Shown one piece after another: positions 19,153 to 30,758 of a stretch of 64,000 nt of DNA (position 1 is its first letter; each line of letters starts with the position of its first letter). Location: the NCBI GenBank assembly GCA_958450365.1, contig CAUEEP010000887.1, positions 248,001-312,000 of the forward strand. Direction: 5' to 3'. Under the pieces are notes generated by a model. It saw nothing but the letters and a program-made list of their open reading frames with translations, did no database searches and was not told the DNA's origin. A program made the translations under genes and the position numbers. The DNA is from Mesorhabditis belari (taxonomy: Eukaryota > Nematoda > Chromadorea > Rhabditida > Rhabditidae).

Positions 19153-22100
19153 CGCGACTTTTATAAAGCTCCACAATTCACTCAATACTCTCGAATTTTG
19201 TTTGGTGATGAGCGAATCCATGAGAATATTCTTGTTAACGGTAAGTAAACGTACATTTTAAACGTTGGCTTAGAGTTTTGAAAAGTTTACAACACTTTTC
19301 TAAGTGCAAAGAATCGAACAAAAGCACAAATGACGTTTCAACAGCTTTTTCTTCGTCATTTTGCACAAAGTTCTCATTTTCTTTTTATTAGTTTTCAAAA
19401 GGAGATTTAAAGCTATCAAATGATTATAATAGTTTCGTTTTTTCTTTCGTTTTTCTTTCGATTTACACCCAAATAAACACCGAAACAGTAACGACTACGC
19501 GATTGTACGCTTAAAACGCCGTAGTCAAGAATCCATTGTAAAAAAGTATCTTCCTGGAACGCAGGCTATCCAATGATGTGTTTAAAATATAACTTTCATT
19601 ATCGTATCTTTAGAGCTACCGTATACCTCAAAGCTGTCATTACCGTATAGGCCCAAACTTCCAAAATCAAAAATCTGATTTCAACAAGGTCAAGTGTGCC
19701 TTCCAGATAAGCTAAAGAGAAATCAACGGCTTTGATCGTCGCTCGAATTTTCCAGAAATTCGTTAGACTAGAAATCCGTTAGACGATTGTACGCTTAAAA
19801 CGTCGTCGTCGAGAATCTATTGTAAAAAAGGATCTTCCTGGAACGCAGGCTATATAAAAATTTGTTTAAAATATAACTTTCATTATCGTATCTTTAGAGC
19901 TACCGTATACCTCAATGCTGTCATTACCGTATAGGCCCTAGCTTCGTAAATCAAAAATCTGATTTCAACAAGTTCAAGTGTGCCTTCCAGATAAGCTAAA
20001 GAGAAATCAACGGCTTTGATCGTCGCTCGAATTTTCCAGAAATTCGTTAGACTAGATTTTTCCTAAAATACCTCAAGGTTACAAAAGATCTCAAGATACA
20101 AAAGATTCAAATTTTAAAAAAATCCAGAGCCAATCACTGGTCCTCCATGCGGTACTGTAACGACGATGTGGGAGAATTTAAAGAGAACAACCGCCATTCA
20201 TCCAGACGCTGATTTCCTCGGCGAAATCGGAAACGATGGGAGATATCATTTTAAAACTTATAAAGAGGTGAGTTATAGAAAACTAAAAGAAACGAGATCG
20301 AGATCTCAAGATCAGATGAGCTTTTGACTTGAAAAAGATTTGTGCTCAGACTCTAGCAGTCTTAGCTTTCCAATAGACGTTCTTTTGACGGTGTACGATA
20401 GGTGCGTTGATAGGTGTACGACGGACTGCTAGAGACGGAAATGTCGGATTTTATGTCTTAAGTCTGAATCTAGAGCTGAGCTCTTAGAGTTTTCATTGTT
20501 CAGGTGATGGAGATCGCAGAAACGATTGGATCGGCCGTTTACAATTTGGGGATTCAAACTGGGACGAGAGTCGGTTTGTCTTTGGTTAATCAGGCCAATG
20601 AACAGGTCAATGGACAGGCCAATGAACAGGCCAATGAACAGGCCAATGAACAGGTCAATGGACAGGCCAATGAACAGGCCAATGAACAGGCCAATGGACA
20701 GGCCAATGGACAGGCCAATGAACAGGCCAATGGACAGGCCAATGGACAGGCTGAAATTGTAGAAAAATTGTAGAACAATGAGTCAGATCACGTTGAGGAA
20801 CAGAATCTAATCTAAGATATCAATTTGTTCCTGAATTCCTGAACTCCTAGGTCTTGCCGGGATCCACTCAGTCAACTATGAGGAAGCGATGTGGGGATTG
20901 ATCTCACAGGGAATCGCTCTTGTTCCCCTCTATCACAACTCAAAAGATGATGCAATTTGGTTTGTCAAAGTTTGATATCCCGATTTAGACTTTATTGTGC
21001 TTTATTTATTGTAAGCTAAGCCTATAGCCTACGTTATTGTAATTAAAATTTATATATTTTAGAAAACGACTAAAGCAGTAAGGCTTGCTTTTTTGTTTAA
21101 AATAAGAACAAAACAATCGAAGGAAAGCTTTTGATTTTCTCGACATTTGAAATCCTTTTTTTTGTAGTCATCTATATGTTTTGGTTTAGCGAAATCGTTG
21201 CCTCTTGTCAGCTGGAGTTGATCTTTTGTGATACACCTGAACGAATTGTTGATTTCATTCAAAAACGTAAAGAAGGATTGATCGAGTCGGTTAAGGTAAA
21301 GAAAAATCAAAACTACGATGGAAATCCTTTTTAGATACTCGTTTTGTTAAATGGAAACCTCTCAGAGATCAGCACTGTTGAGGATTTAAAGGTTAGAAAA
21401 AGTAGAAAAGTAGAAAAGCTGTAGAAAAGCTGTAGACAGATCTGTAGATAGCTCTATAGACAGCTTTGTAGACAGCTTTGTAGAAAGCTCTATAGAAAAA
21501 GATTCAATTCAACTCCAAAACCAGATCCTTGTCTTTGCCGATTTCTTGAAACTTGGAGAAGAGAATCGAGTCAAGCCGAATCCACCAAAAGCCGATGATG
21601 TTTATATAATTTGTCACACATCAGGCACAACTGGTTGGTTCTCTAATTGACAAAATGACAAGGAAGACAAGACAAGAGAGACAAGACAAGAGAGACAAGA
21701 CAAGACAAGGCAAGAGAGACAAGAGAGACAAGAGAGACAAGACAAGACAACAAGAGAGGACAAGACAAGGCAAGAGAGACAAGACAAGAGAGACAAGACA
21801 AGACAAGGCAAGAGAGACAAGACAAGAGAGACAAGACAAGACAAGGCAAGAGAGACAAGACAAGAGAGACAAGACAAGACAAGGCAAGAGAGACAAGACA
21901 AGAGAGACAAGACAAGACAAGGCAAGAGAGACAAGACAAGAGAGACAAGACAAGACAAGGCAAGAGAGACAAGACAAGAGAGACAAGACAAGACAAGGCA
22001 AGAGAGACAAGACAAGACAAGGCAAGAGAGACAAGACAAGAGAGACAAGACAAGACAAGGCAAGAGAGACAAGACAAGAGAGACAAGACAAGACAAGGCA

Positions 22101-24504
22101 AGAGAGACAAGACAAGAGAGACAAGACAAGACAAGGCAAGAGAGACAAGACAAGAGAGACAAGACAAGACAAGGCAAGAGAGACAAGACAAGAGAGACAA
22201 GACAAGACAAGGCAAGAGAGACAAGACAAGACAAGACAAGATGACAAGACAAGACAAGGCAAGAGAGACAAGACAAGATGACAAGAGAGACAAGAGAGAC
22301 AAGACAAGACAAGACAAGCTGTCAACAACAAAACCCTATAACCAACTTGTGCAAGCAAACTGCTTTAAGAACTGTTCCGTCTTCAACTTCAAAAGCAATT
22401 ACAACTCTCTAGCTTTCTAGGCAGACCGAAAGGAGTCCAACTAACACATAAAAACCTTCTCGCCGCCATGTCCGGCCTCTATATGCAATGGTTTGACTTA
22501 TCTTTTCCCTAGTTTACTCAATTCTCAGGTGCCACCCACCACATGACTTCAAATTCGGCACCAATGACACTTATTTTTCATTCCTCTCACTAGCGCACAT
22601 CTATGAGCATTTAATGCAGGTAGTTTTTTTTGAACAAAAACACTTTTACCTTTACCTTTACCCTATATTTTAGTCTTTCATCATTTACACTGGCGGCCGG
22701 GTGGGCGTCTACTCAGGCGATTTAAAGAAGCTAATCTTAGACATTCAAAATCTCAAGCCAACAATGATCAGCCTTGTCCCGAGAATCCTTAACAAGCTAT
22801 ATGATCAAGTTTGCAAAGTTTTTAGATAAACCAAAATTTCTTTAGGTTCATGCTAACATTGCCAAAGCGCCTTTCATTGCAAAAAAGCTGTTCGCTGCTG
22901 CGAAAAAGGCGAAACTTGAGCAGTTGCATCGTGGAATCAACAATCCGAACACGATTTGGGACAAGCTTGTGTTTGAGAAGGTTAGCCTTGAGATGATCCG
23001 GAGTTTTGGAATGCACGCTAGCCATTCCCTGGGTTAGCTATCCATTCCTGAGTTGAGGTTTAGATCCGACTAGTGATCGGTGGTCGAGTACGCTACTTGA
23101 CGACAGGAGGAGCGCCGGTGACACCAGCTGTGCACGATTTCACGAGAATTGCTTTTGGATGTCCGCTCTTTGAGGGGTAAATATTATTTTCGACTGTTTC
23201 TCTATTTTTATTTAGTTATGGTCAAACTGAGTGCGGAGCTGCTGGAACGTTGAATCTCCCGGGCGACCTCACTGGTGGAACACATGTTGGTGCGCCTGCT
23301 CCCTGGGCACAAGTAAGGATTTGTTGTTATAGTTTTGATGGGTGGATTAGCTGCACGGGATTAGCTAGATTAGCTTGAATAGCTTGAATAGTTTGAATAG
23401 TTTGAATAGTTTGAATCAACTGGCCTCAACTTGCAATCAAATCCGAAAGAGACTCGCGTACTTGAATGGTATTGTTGTCATCCTTGTTGAACGGGTATTG
23501 TTGTCCGACGTGGAAATGAATGTCAACACAGTTGTCCAATGGCATCAATGGTTTCGAGACGTCTTAGTCGAAGCTAAGACGATAGCTAAGACGATAGCTA
23601 AAACAATAGCTAGGACGATAGCTAAGACGATAGCTAAGACGATACCTAAAACGATAGCTAAAACCATAGCTAAGACAATAGCTAAAACCATAGCTAAGAC
23701 GATAGCTAAGACGATAGCTATCTCGATGCACCAGCGATTGGAGGACAAATACATTATTGACAGTTAGTATAGATGAAGCTAACGTTGCTAAAGAATAATG
23801 TCGGAGTTGTTCGCAAGGATTTGTTATTTGGAGAGATAGTGGAAGACACGAAGCAGGGCTATTGAATTGGTTGATGCTCAAAACCTTGATCATATCATCC
23901 AACATGTTCTACCGGACGTGCATACCGATTTAGCAAGTTACAATAACTTGACCAATCTCGGATAAATGCATAACAAAGTTACTCATTCAAACAATTTGAC
24001 AACAAACAACAACAACAAACAACAACAACAAACAACAACAACAAACAACAACAAACAACAACAACAAACAACAACAACAACAACAACAAACAACAAACAA
24101 CAACAACACACGCAACAAATTGAGCTAATTGAGCTAATTGAAAAGAGAAATCGAGATGAGAAATGGTGATCTATGAATTATTTCATTTCAAACAACAAAA
24201 GGGTAATTGTTGATGTGCTATGTGTAGTTTAAAAGGTAATTATTAATTATTAAATCCAAATTTATTTGTTTATTGTTTAGATCAAATTGGTTGATGTTCC
24301 AGAACTCGGCTACTTGTCTGCGAACGACAAGGGAGAGGTTAGCTTTTATTTAGTCATTTAAAATCAAATGTTCTTAGGTTTGCTTCCGTGGCGCTGCTGT
24401 AATGAAGGGATATTTTGGAGATGAAGAATTGTCAAAGAAAACGGTTGATGAGCAGGTAGGGTTTTTAGATGTTTGCTTGCTTGCTAAGCTTGCTTGCTTG
24501 CTAA

Positions 24505-24555
<51 letters not shown>

Positions 24556-25394
24556 AAGCTTGCTTTAAATTCAATGTGTTATATTTCTTGTTGTCTGTTC
24601 TAGGGCTGGCTGCACACGGGTGATATTGGCGAGTGGCTGCCAGATGGTCGTTTAAAGATTATTGATCGAAAGAATGCTCTTTTCAAGTTAGCGCAAGGGA
24701 TTTTGTCTCAGCTGAAGCGATTGAAAGCATTCTTGGCTTGAGTCCACTCGTGAATCAGGTTAGATCTTGAGTTAGTGTTATTTGAATGGCTAAATTGTTT
24801 AGATCTTTGTCACCGGTTTGAGTACTCGCTCGTTTTTGGTGGGAATTGTTGTTGTTGAAGTGGAAACATTGAAGAAAGAGATTGAGAAAAATGGGGATTC
24901 TGAGGTGAGAGTTCATCTTCGAAAGCTGTAAAGCAATCTTGTTTCAATCTCTCATTTTAGACAAAAGCTTGCTTATCTGCTGATGGGGAGGAGTTTCTGT
25001 GCAAGGAGCCGATCAAAAGGTTTGATGTTGGCTTTTCAAAATTCTAATCGATTCTAATCTAGGTTCATGACGCAATACTTGAGTGGATTCGGAAAATCGA
25101 AAGGCTTGCAAACGATCGAGACTCTGAGAAGAGTGTATCTTACCTTTGAAGTAATTTTTTTAAAAACAAATCTGCTAAGCCTTATAATTCTATAAGGCTC
25201 CATAATTCTTAGTTTTAGAATTCACTTATAGAATTCTTCAGTTTTGTGTAGCTTCAAAAATGTGATTCCTGCTTTAGGAGCTAACTGCTGAGTCTGGCTT
25301 GCTTACTCCAACTCTGAAGATTCGGCGCCAACCTTGCAGGGAAAAGTTCATGGCTGAGATCGATGCTATGTACGACGAGGAAACAGAGTTGTAA
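19150..25394 (+). CDS. Long-chain fatty-acid-CoA ligase (ACSL type), 20 exons, one apparent frameshift
   Basis: Activates fatty acids to acyl-CoA with ATP, normally at ER or other membranes. Exons: 19150-19240, 20128-20267, 20504-20573, 20851-20959, 21190-21295, 21335-21391, 21525-21633, 22421-22490, 22529-22619, 22674-22808, 22846-22980, 23064-23176, 23216-23312, 24281-24337, 24378-24455, 24604-24758, 24803-24904, 24961-25019, 25063-25150, 25278-25394. About 659 codons once the frame is allowed for. AMP-binding motif TSGTTGRPKGV is split by the intron at 21634. Further hallmarks are [63 protein letters not shown] and YLTFE near the end. At 24697-24699 (GGG) one base seems missing: frame is lost after KLAQG and recovered one base over as [16 protein letters not shown] follows at 25412. 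The gene is related to the nematode acs family; the member is not identified. Confidence 0.9.
19488..20057 (+). repeat. Dimer of the roughly 285-base dispersed repeat (copies 3 and 4)
   Basis: The same head-to-tail dimer as at 17327-17895, same orientation, here filling intron 1 of the acyl-CoA synthetase gene. Confidence 0.9.
20590..20752. repeat. 12-mer array CAATGAACAGGC in acyl-CoA synthetase intron 3
   Basis: About 13 units of CAATGAACAGGC / CAATGGACAGGC. The unit is a multiple of three and lies in frame with exon 3, so retained intron would read (ANEQ/ANGQ)n and stop near 20771. Confidence 0.9.
21655..22318. repeat. GACAAGA-type tandem array in acyl-CoA synthetase intron 7
   Basis: Compound array of GACAAGA, GAGA and GGCAAGA blocks with a higher-order unit of about 57 bases. 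It interrupts the codons of the AMP-binding P-loop region (TSGTT|GRPKG). Frames are open on both strands because of the repeat. Confidence 0.9.
23570..23725. repeat. 12-mer array GCTAAGACGATA in acyl-CoA synthetase intron 13
   Basis: About 13 units, length a multiple of three, open on both strands. It lies within the 968-base intron between exons 13 and 14. Confidence 0.85.
23997..24112. repeat. CAA-rich microsatellite in the same intron
   Basis: (CAACAA)n with AAACAACA variants, over 110 bases. Confidence 0.9.
24473..24556. repeat. TTGC tetranucleotide microsatellite in intron 15
   Basis: (TTGC)n broken by CTAAGC, about 20 units. Confidence 0.9.
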
Positions 25395-25411
25395 TTTGAT
25401 TTGAAACGACA

Positions 25412-25417
25412 AATAAA
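25412..25417 (+). terminator. Poly(A) signal of the acyl-CoA synthetase gene
   Basis: AATAAA 18 bases after the TAA stop at 25392-25394. Confidence 0.6.
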
Positions 25418-25447
25418 GCTTTACTGATGTGGAAAACATGCTAAATG

Positions 25448-25575
25448 TATTGCATTGCATTGCATTGAACATTGCATTGCATTGCACATTGAACATTGAA
25501 CATTGCATTGCACATTGCACATTGCATTGAACATTGAACATTGCACATTGCATTGCGCATTAAACATTGAACCTT
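25448..25575. repeat. CATTG pentamer-based array
   Basis: CATTG/CACATTGAA units, just downstream of the acyl-CoA synthetase gene. Confidence 0.85.
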
Positions 25576-25777
25576 AAACATTGCAACTAGTTTCTCGAGC
25601 GTCAGCACTAGGATCGACTTCTAAATCTCATACTCTTTGCCTTCCAAAGCTCATCTTTTGAAGTAAATAGATATCCATGTAATCGTCGTTTTACATGACA
25701 AATGTTCAATCGGATTGCAATCAGGAGAATATAGCAGAAGAGAAAAATCATTGATGCAAAACGACACGGTACCCGGA

Positions 25778-27412
25778 AACCTTCACTTTCCAGTTCATCA
25801 TCGATTCACAGAAGTTTTGGCTCGCTATTCTATTGGAATAGCCGCTCAGACTCCATATTTGTATGAATATAAGTAGACACTTATATATATGTTGTGTCCG
25901 ATTTAGATTTCCGTCCGATTTAGATTCAATCTAAATCGGACGTCCGATTAGATTACAGTCTATATCGGACGTCCGATTTAGATTACAGTCTATATCGGAC
26001 GTCTTATATAGATTGAACAATAATATAAACATTTAGATTGCAAAGGATCGATGGTGAGTTGTAGAAATTTGATAAAATAAACCAAAAACTATTGATTATT
26101 TGTTTTTGATAACTGAATATCATTTGATAACTTAATATCATTTAATTTTTATTAATATATTCTTTTCTAGGAATCGCTGTCTCAATCAATTCTTCAAGAT
26201 CTCCCGGACAGTCCCCCGTTTGGACTTCCATTAGAATTGTGGACGGTAAGGGTTTCTTTTTCTAAATTCTGATGAATTTTAATTAATAAAGTTTCCTAAT
26301 TTTAGAATTATAATCAATAAATTTCAGAATTTCGACGTCGCTTCATGGGGTCGTACAGTCTATATCGGACGTCTTATATAGATTGAACAATAATATAAAC
26401 ATGCTTAATATATGTTCTTAAGCGTTTTCTGTAGTTTTCTGCATTTTTCAAAGGTCTTTTATTGATTACAGTCTATATCGGACGTCCGATACAGATCGAA
26501 CAATAATAAACGTGCTTAATATATGTTCTTAAGCGTTTTTTTGCAATTTTCTGCGCTTTTGAAAGAAATTTTATTGTCTTTTTTGAGAATTTTTTGTTTT
26601 CTTGTTTTCCTATTAAATGCTGCTTTTTTTACAGATGGGGGACCTTTTTGACGAAGAATTTGACGTGTTTTTACAAAAGGACAAATTCCAACCGCTGAAA
26701 CCTACAATTTGATGGTTGAAACGCTCCACAATCATCGTGAAAACTCCGAGAAACCAAAACTACCACAAAACTACCACGAAAACAACTTGCTGAAAAGATT
26801 TGCGCTCGTAATTGAACAAAAGGGAGCGCAGCTTTATCATGTGGGCGAGAAAAATGGCAGCGGAGAGATGCCAGCACAACAACTTCTATTCTTCTATTCA
26901 CGGGAAACAAGGTAAGTAACTATAACTTTATTTCATTTTTGTGTGTTCCATTAGGCCATAAACATTGCTTATGTGCTGGAAAATGCTCATCCAATCGATG
27001 TTCGTGCAAAAAGGATGGCCGACTCTGCAATTCAAGATGTCACAATAGCCTAAGCCTAAGCTGCAAAAATAAATAGAAATTTTTAACTCGTTCGTTGTTG
27101 TTGTTGGTTTTTTGTTGTCGTATGTTGTAATTTTGCATCTATTCTGCTAACGCTAATAAATTGTTTCATAGTTTGGTTTTCTTTTCAGAAAAAGACAGTA
27201 ACAGACCTTTGAAAATGCAGAAAACTACAGAAAACGCTTAAGAACGTATATTAAACATGTTTATATTATTGTTCAATCTATATAAGACGTCCGATATAGA
27301 CTGTAATCTAAATCGGACACAACATATATAATATAAGAGACACTATTCCAATAGAATAACGAGCCAAAACTTCTGTGAATCGATGATGAACTGGAAAGTG
27401 AAGGTTTCCTTT
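25778..27412 (+). mobile_element. Degraded inverted-repeat mobile element with coding remnants
   Basis: The outer ends are inverted: AAACCTTCACTTTCCAGTTC at 25778 versus its reverse complement at about 27393-27412, continuing through ATTCTATTGGAATAG and the AATCGGAC motifs. Internally, a short unit with TCTATATCGGACGTC and CTTAATATATGTTCTTAAGC is repeated at about 26351 and 26464 and occurs inverted near 27230. Coding-like remnants are ESLSQSILQDLPDSPPFG (26171), MGDLFDEEFDVFLQKDKF (26636) and a Cys-rich end (26940-27075) reading HCLCAGKCSSNRCSCKKDGR and then LCNSRCH, a zinc-knuckle-like tail of a kind found at the C-terminus of some integrase/transposase-like proteins. No catalytic domain remains. 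Confidence 0.55.
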
Positions 27413-28324
27413 AATATTGCAGCATATCGAGACCTATATAGAACATTTCAATCCAAGTGAGAAACTTGAATGGTTTCGTGACTCTTAAGAAGAGTACTTC
27501 CTCTTCTTAAGAGAAGAGTCACTACTCTTCTCTTAAGAGTCAGTACTCTTCTCTTAAGAAGACATTTTTGCTCAAAAAAAAATCAAATTGAAACTTGAAA
27601 ACATTTCGCTAAGAATTGAGAACTGATACTTGGAACTTGGAAAAATACTTGGAATTTGGAAAAGTACTTGGAAATTTTGCTAAAATGTAAACGAAAACTT
27701 GGAAAGATTTATTTTGATTGAAACAAACAAACAAAAAAAAAACAAAATGCATTGCAAATTTAAGAAAACCAAGTAAAGATCAAAAATTGTAAGTTATGAT
27801 TGTTTACGAGTGACATCACTTGACAAAAATAAATTTCCGGGGCGTCACCCCCTTCTTGAGACTGAAAAATCACTTCTGTTTGCCCTAAAATACGAAAGGA
27901 AACGTTTTATTTACTCTTTTACTCTACAAATTTTTACGGCATTGAGAAAAGTTGTTGACGAAGTGAAAATTCTCTCGAGATGACTATTTAGGTTGAGGTA
28001 CAAGGTGTGTAAGTCGGTTTAGATGACCGACTCGAAGAATTCTCAAGAAATTCTTACTTTTAAAATTTCCAAAGATTTTTTTTCACCTTTTTCATTTGTT
28101 CAGCAAACAGCATTACAAGCATTTTACAAGCATTACCGACACGAATTTTCTCAAAAGAACCCCCCGAATTTCATCGCTAAACTTGTAAAACCCGTTTCTC
28201 AAAAGAACCCGTCCTTCTTCGCTGTGCTTTATTTTATTCACTTTATTTTTGCGTTAATATATTGTTTGCTTATTTTTAATGCTGTTTGCTTTTTTTTATT
28301 TTCTTAATTTTAGAGCCATCAAAG
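27413..28324. other. Intergenic DNA with a short TCTTAAGA palindromic cluster
   Basis: 27478-27560 has several overlapping inverted copies of CTCTTCTTAAGAGAAGAGT. The rest is AT-rich. A 94-codon open frame at 28023-28307 has no family features, and a splice acceptor (TTTTAG at about 28313) follows it. Confidence 0.5.
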
Positions 28325-29676
28325 ATGTTGTTCGCATTGATATTCGGATCACTATTTCTACAAATCGTCTTCTCACAAGTCTATTATGAGCCAGAGAACA
28401 GTGCGCCAGCTGCGCAATTATCTTCAAGCTCATCAAACACCGCTGTTTCGCGATACACTGTCTTGTATCTTTGTGGAAACAATGGGAATTACTACTTGTC
28501 GAATACGCGTTAGTTTTAAACGTTAAATTAAGTGAGCGGTGAGCTAAAAGCAGTGAGCTAGAAGCAGGAAGCTAAAGCAGTAAGCTAAAGCAGTGAGCTA
28601 GAAGCAGGAAGCTAACGCAGTAAGCTAAAGCAGTGAGCTAGAAGCAGGAAGCTAAAGCAGTAAGCTAAAGCAGTGAGCTAGAAGCAGGAAGCTAAAGCAG
28701 TAAGCTAAAGCAGTGAGCTAGAAGCAGGAAGCTAAAGCAGTAAGCTAAAGCAGTGAGCTAGAAGCAGGAAGCTAAAGCAGTAAGCTAAAGCAGTGAGCTA
28801 GAAGCAGGAAGCTAACGCAGTAAGCTAAAAGCAGCAAGAGAAAGCAGCAAGCTAAAAGCAGCAAGCTAAAGCAGCAAGCTAAAGCAGTAAGCAGAAGCAG
28901 CAAGCTAAAGCAGTAAGCAGAAGCAGCAAACTAAAGCAGCAAGCTAAAAGCAGCAAGCTAAAGCAGCAAGAGAAAGCAGTAAGCTAAGTGTGCTAGTGAG
29001 AAAAGCGGAGCTTCTATTAGAGTAGTTATTTCCTTGTTCATTACTTGTGATTTAGCCTGTCAAACCTCGTATCGCAGTTGCAACTATATTTGTCGGACAT
29101 CGAGCTGGTGCGCAAGCTTCAATAGAAATTGGTCATGTGTGAATAATTGTTGCAAGAATGGACGAGGACACACGACGAGTAAGTGTTATCTGTTAGTGCT
29201 AGAGTAAATGTGTAAATCCTACTTTAGCTCCATCTCCTCAACAACCGACATGCGGTGGTCGTGAAACATCTGGTGGCTTTTGTACATCTCCTGGTTATCG
29301 CTGTCCCTCAGGTTAGTCTGTTTATTTTGCTTTTAGCGGTTCATTAGCAATATTATCAATTAGCAATTAGCAAACCAATCCACAACATGACAAACTGTAT
29401 TAGAAATGATAGCAAGTCTTGTTGCAAGCAACTCAATTCTTGTTGTTTTCAGGATTCACTTGCACTGTGAACGGAGTATGCTGTCGTTGTGCTTATGGAA
29501 CAAGTGTTGGTGAGGATTTGGGCTTACTTTTTGCTTAGAAATCGATTCTTGTTGCTGTAGTTGCTGTAGTTTCTAACCACTCAACTTCAGGCCCATGTGT
29601 CAACAATCAATGCCCAGACACTTTCCGTTGTAACTCGAACAATGAGTGTTGTCCATATCAACTCACCGGGAAATAG
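28325..29676 (+). CDS. Secreted cysteine-rich protein (EB/lustrin-like modules)
   Basis: Predicted extracellular protein of 177 residues. Exons 28325-28508, 29056-29178, 29228-29311, 29453-29509 and 29591-29676 are all joined in phase 1. Signal peptide MLFALIFGSLFLQIVFSQ, then a Ser-rich linker. Three Cys-rich modules follow: CQTSYRSCNYICRTSSWC to CVNNCC; CGGRETSGGFC to CRC (FTCTVNGVCCRC); and CVNNQCPDTFRC to ECC. Module boundaries coincide with the phase-1 introns, the pattern expected of shuffled extracellular domains. The spacing resembles nematode EB or lustrin-type repeats, but I cannot assign the family with certainty. AATAAA lies at 29692. The gene is convergent with the SXP/RAL-2 gene, with about 150 bases between stops. 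Confidence 0.8.
28535..28985. repeat. 39-mer minisatellite built from AAGCAGTAAGCTA
   Basis: A 39-base higher-order unit (GTGAGCTAGAAGCAGGAAGC plus TAAAGCAGTAAGCTAAAGCA) repeats about 7 times, then decays to single AAGCAGCAAGCTA units. It lies in intron 1 of the cysteine-rich gene. Confidence 0.9.
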
Positions 29677-29824
29677 TTTTGTATTAAATGCAATAAATCT
29701 TTTATCAAAACCAAATACAGTAATATCACAGTCAGATCAGCGTTCACCCAGTTTTGTGAAATTCGAATTCAAGAGACAAATAGCCATGAGTTGAGAGAAA
29801 TGAGGGCGTTTTGTTAAAGAAGAT

Positions 29825-30758
29825 TTAGAACTCTGGATCGGCTGACTCATCCTTGTCGTTGTTTTCCTAGAAATGAAGTCAATTAACAGAAAATTAATCG
29901 AGTTGTAAGCATGTAAAAGTTGTACTAATTGTACAAGTTCTAACAGCTTGTATAGCTTGTACAAGTTTAGAGCTTCTGATTGTAAATTGTAAGAATTGAA
30001 AATGATAAACCAACCATTCCCATCGGTCCTCTCTTATTCATCATTCCCCATTTCATATCTCCTTTTCCGCCTTTCATTGGTGATCCCCTTGGTCCCATCG
30101 GTCTCATTCCAACCATTGACATGAATTTAACGGCTCGAGCCAAATTGCGGTCAGTCATGTTACCAAAGAATTGCTAGAAAATCAACAATAACAAATAAAC
30201 CTTATAACTCTACCATAATTTGGTCTCTTTCTTGAGCTTTTGTGAGCGACATATCATCTTGAATTGCTTGCAGGGTTTGGAGTTGCGCGGGCAATTGGTT
30301 GATAATGTTTGTCTGGTTTTGGCGAGACTCTTGCTTCCATCGGGTCATGTTGGCCTCGAATTCAGTGAACGAGGACTAAAGATTATTCTTTAAAAATCAA
30401 AGTCTTCCATTTGTCTAATCAATGTCTAATCAATAGATCTAATCAAATGAAAGAGTTTACTTGAACGGTTCCTCCAATGTTGGCAGCCCATTGCTCGGTT
30501 TGCGTCTTGATATCGGCTTTAGTTAAAGTCTGATTGCGCACGATGTTCATGAAATCGTTTTTCTGCTGATCGGTGGCATTCTGAAGGAATGGCAACATGC
30601 CTAAAAAAACAATAATTTGCTATAATTTAAAAGAGTAAAACCAAACCTTTGTGTCCTTTTCCTCTTTTTCCATCCATTCCACCCATTCCACTCTTGTTCC
30701 ATCCCGGCCCGCAAATCACAAAACCGATCAAACAACTCAAAACGACAAGCTGATTCAT
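29825..30758 (-). CDS. SXP/RAL-2 family (DUF148) secreted protein
   Basis: A nematode-restricted secreted protein family, often abundant and antigenic in parasites; the molecular role is unsettled. Exons 30758-30647, 30600-30461, 30375-30214, 30173-30015 and 29866-29825 are in phase, giving 204 residues. Signal peptide MNQLVVLSCLIGFVICG, then a Gly/Met/Lys-rich linker. The helical DUF148 core has FLQNATDQQKNDFMNIV, TKADIKTQTEQWA, FEANMTRWKQE and LQAIQDDMSLTKAQERDQI. A Met/Gly/Lys-rich segment (GMRPMGPRGSPMKGGKGDMK) and an acidic tail ENNDKDESADPEF follow. The start is the first ATG before the leader. The Met/Gly tail is unusual and could be a metal-binding or structural extension. Confidence 0.85.

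Noticed and set aside
21614..22358. Long Leu/Ser/Cys or Arg/Lys/Gln frames on both strands
   Set aside because: Low-complexity GACAAGA satellite inside an acyl-CoA synthetase intron.
23375..23767. A 130-codon frame with Ala-Lys-Thr-Ile repeats
   Set aside because: Translation of the GCTAAGACGATA array within a large intron between two firm acyl-CoA synthetase exons.
28023..28307. A 94-codon gene before the cysteine-rich protein
   Set aside because: No domain, and a splice acceptor lies right behind it with the signal-peptide ATG following. More likely upstream or UTR sequence.
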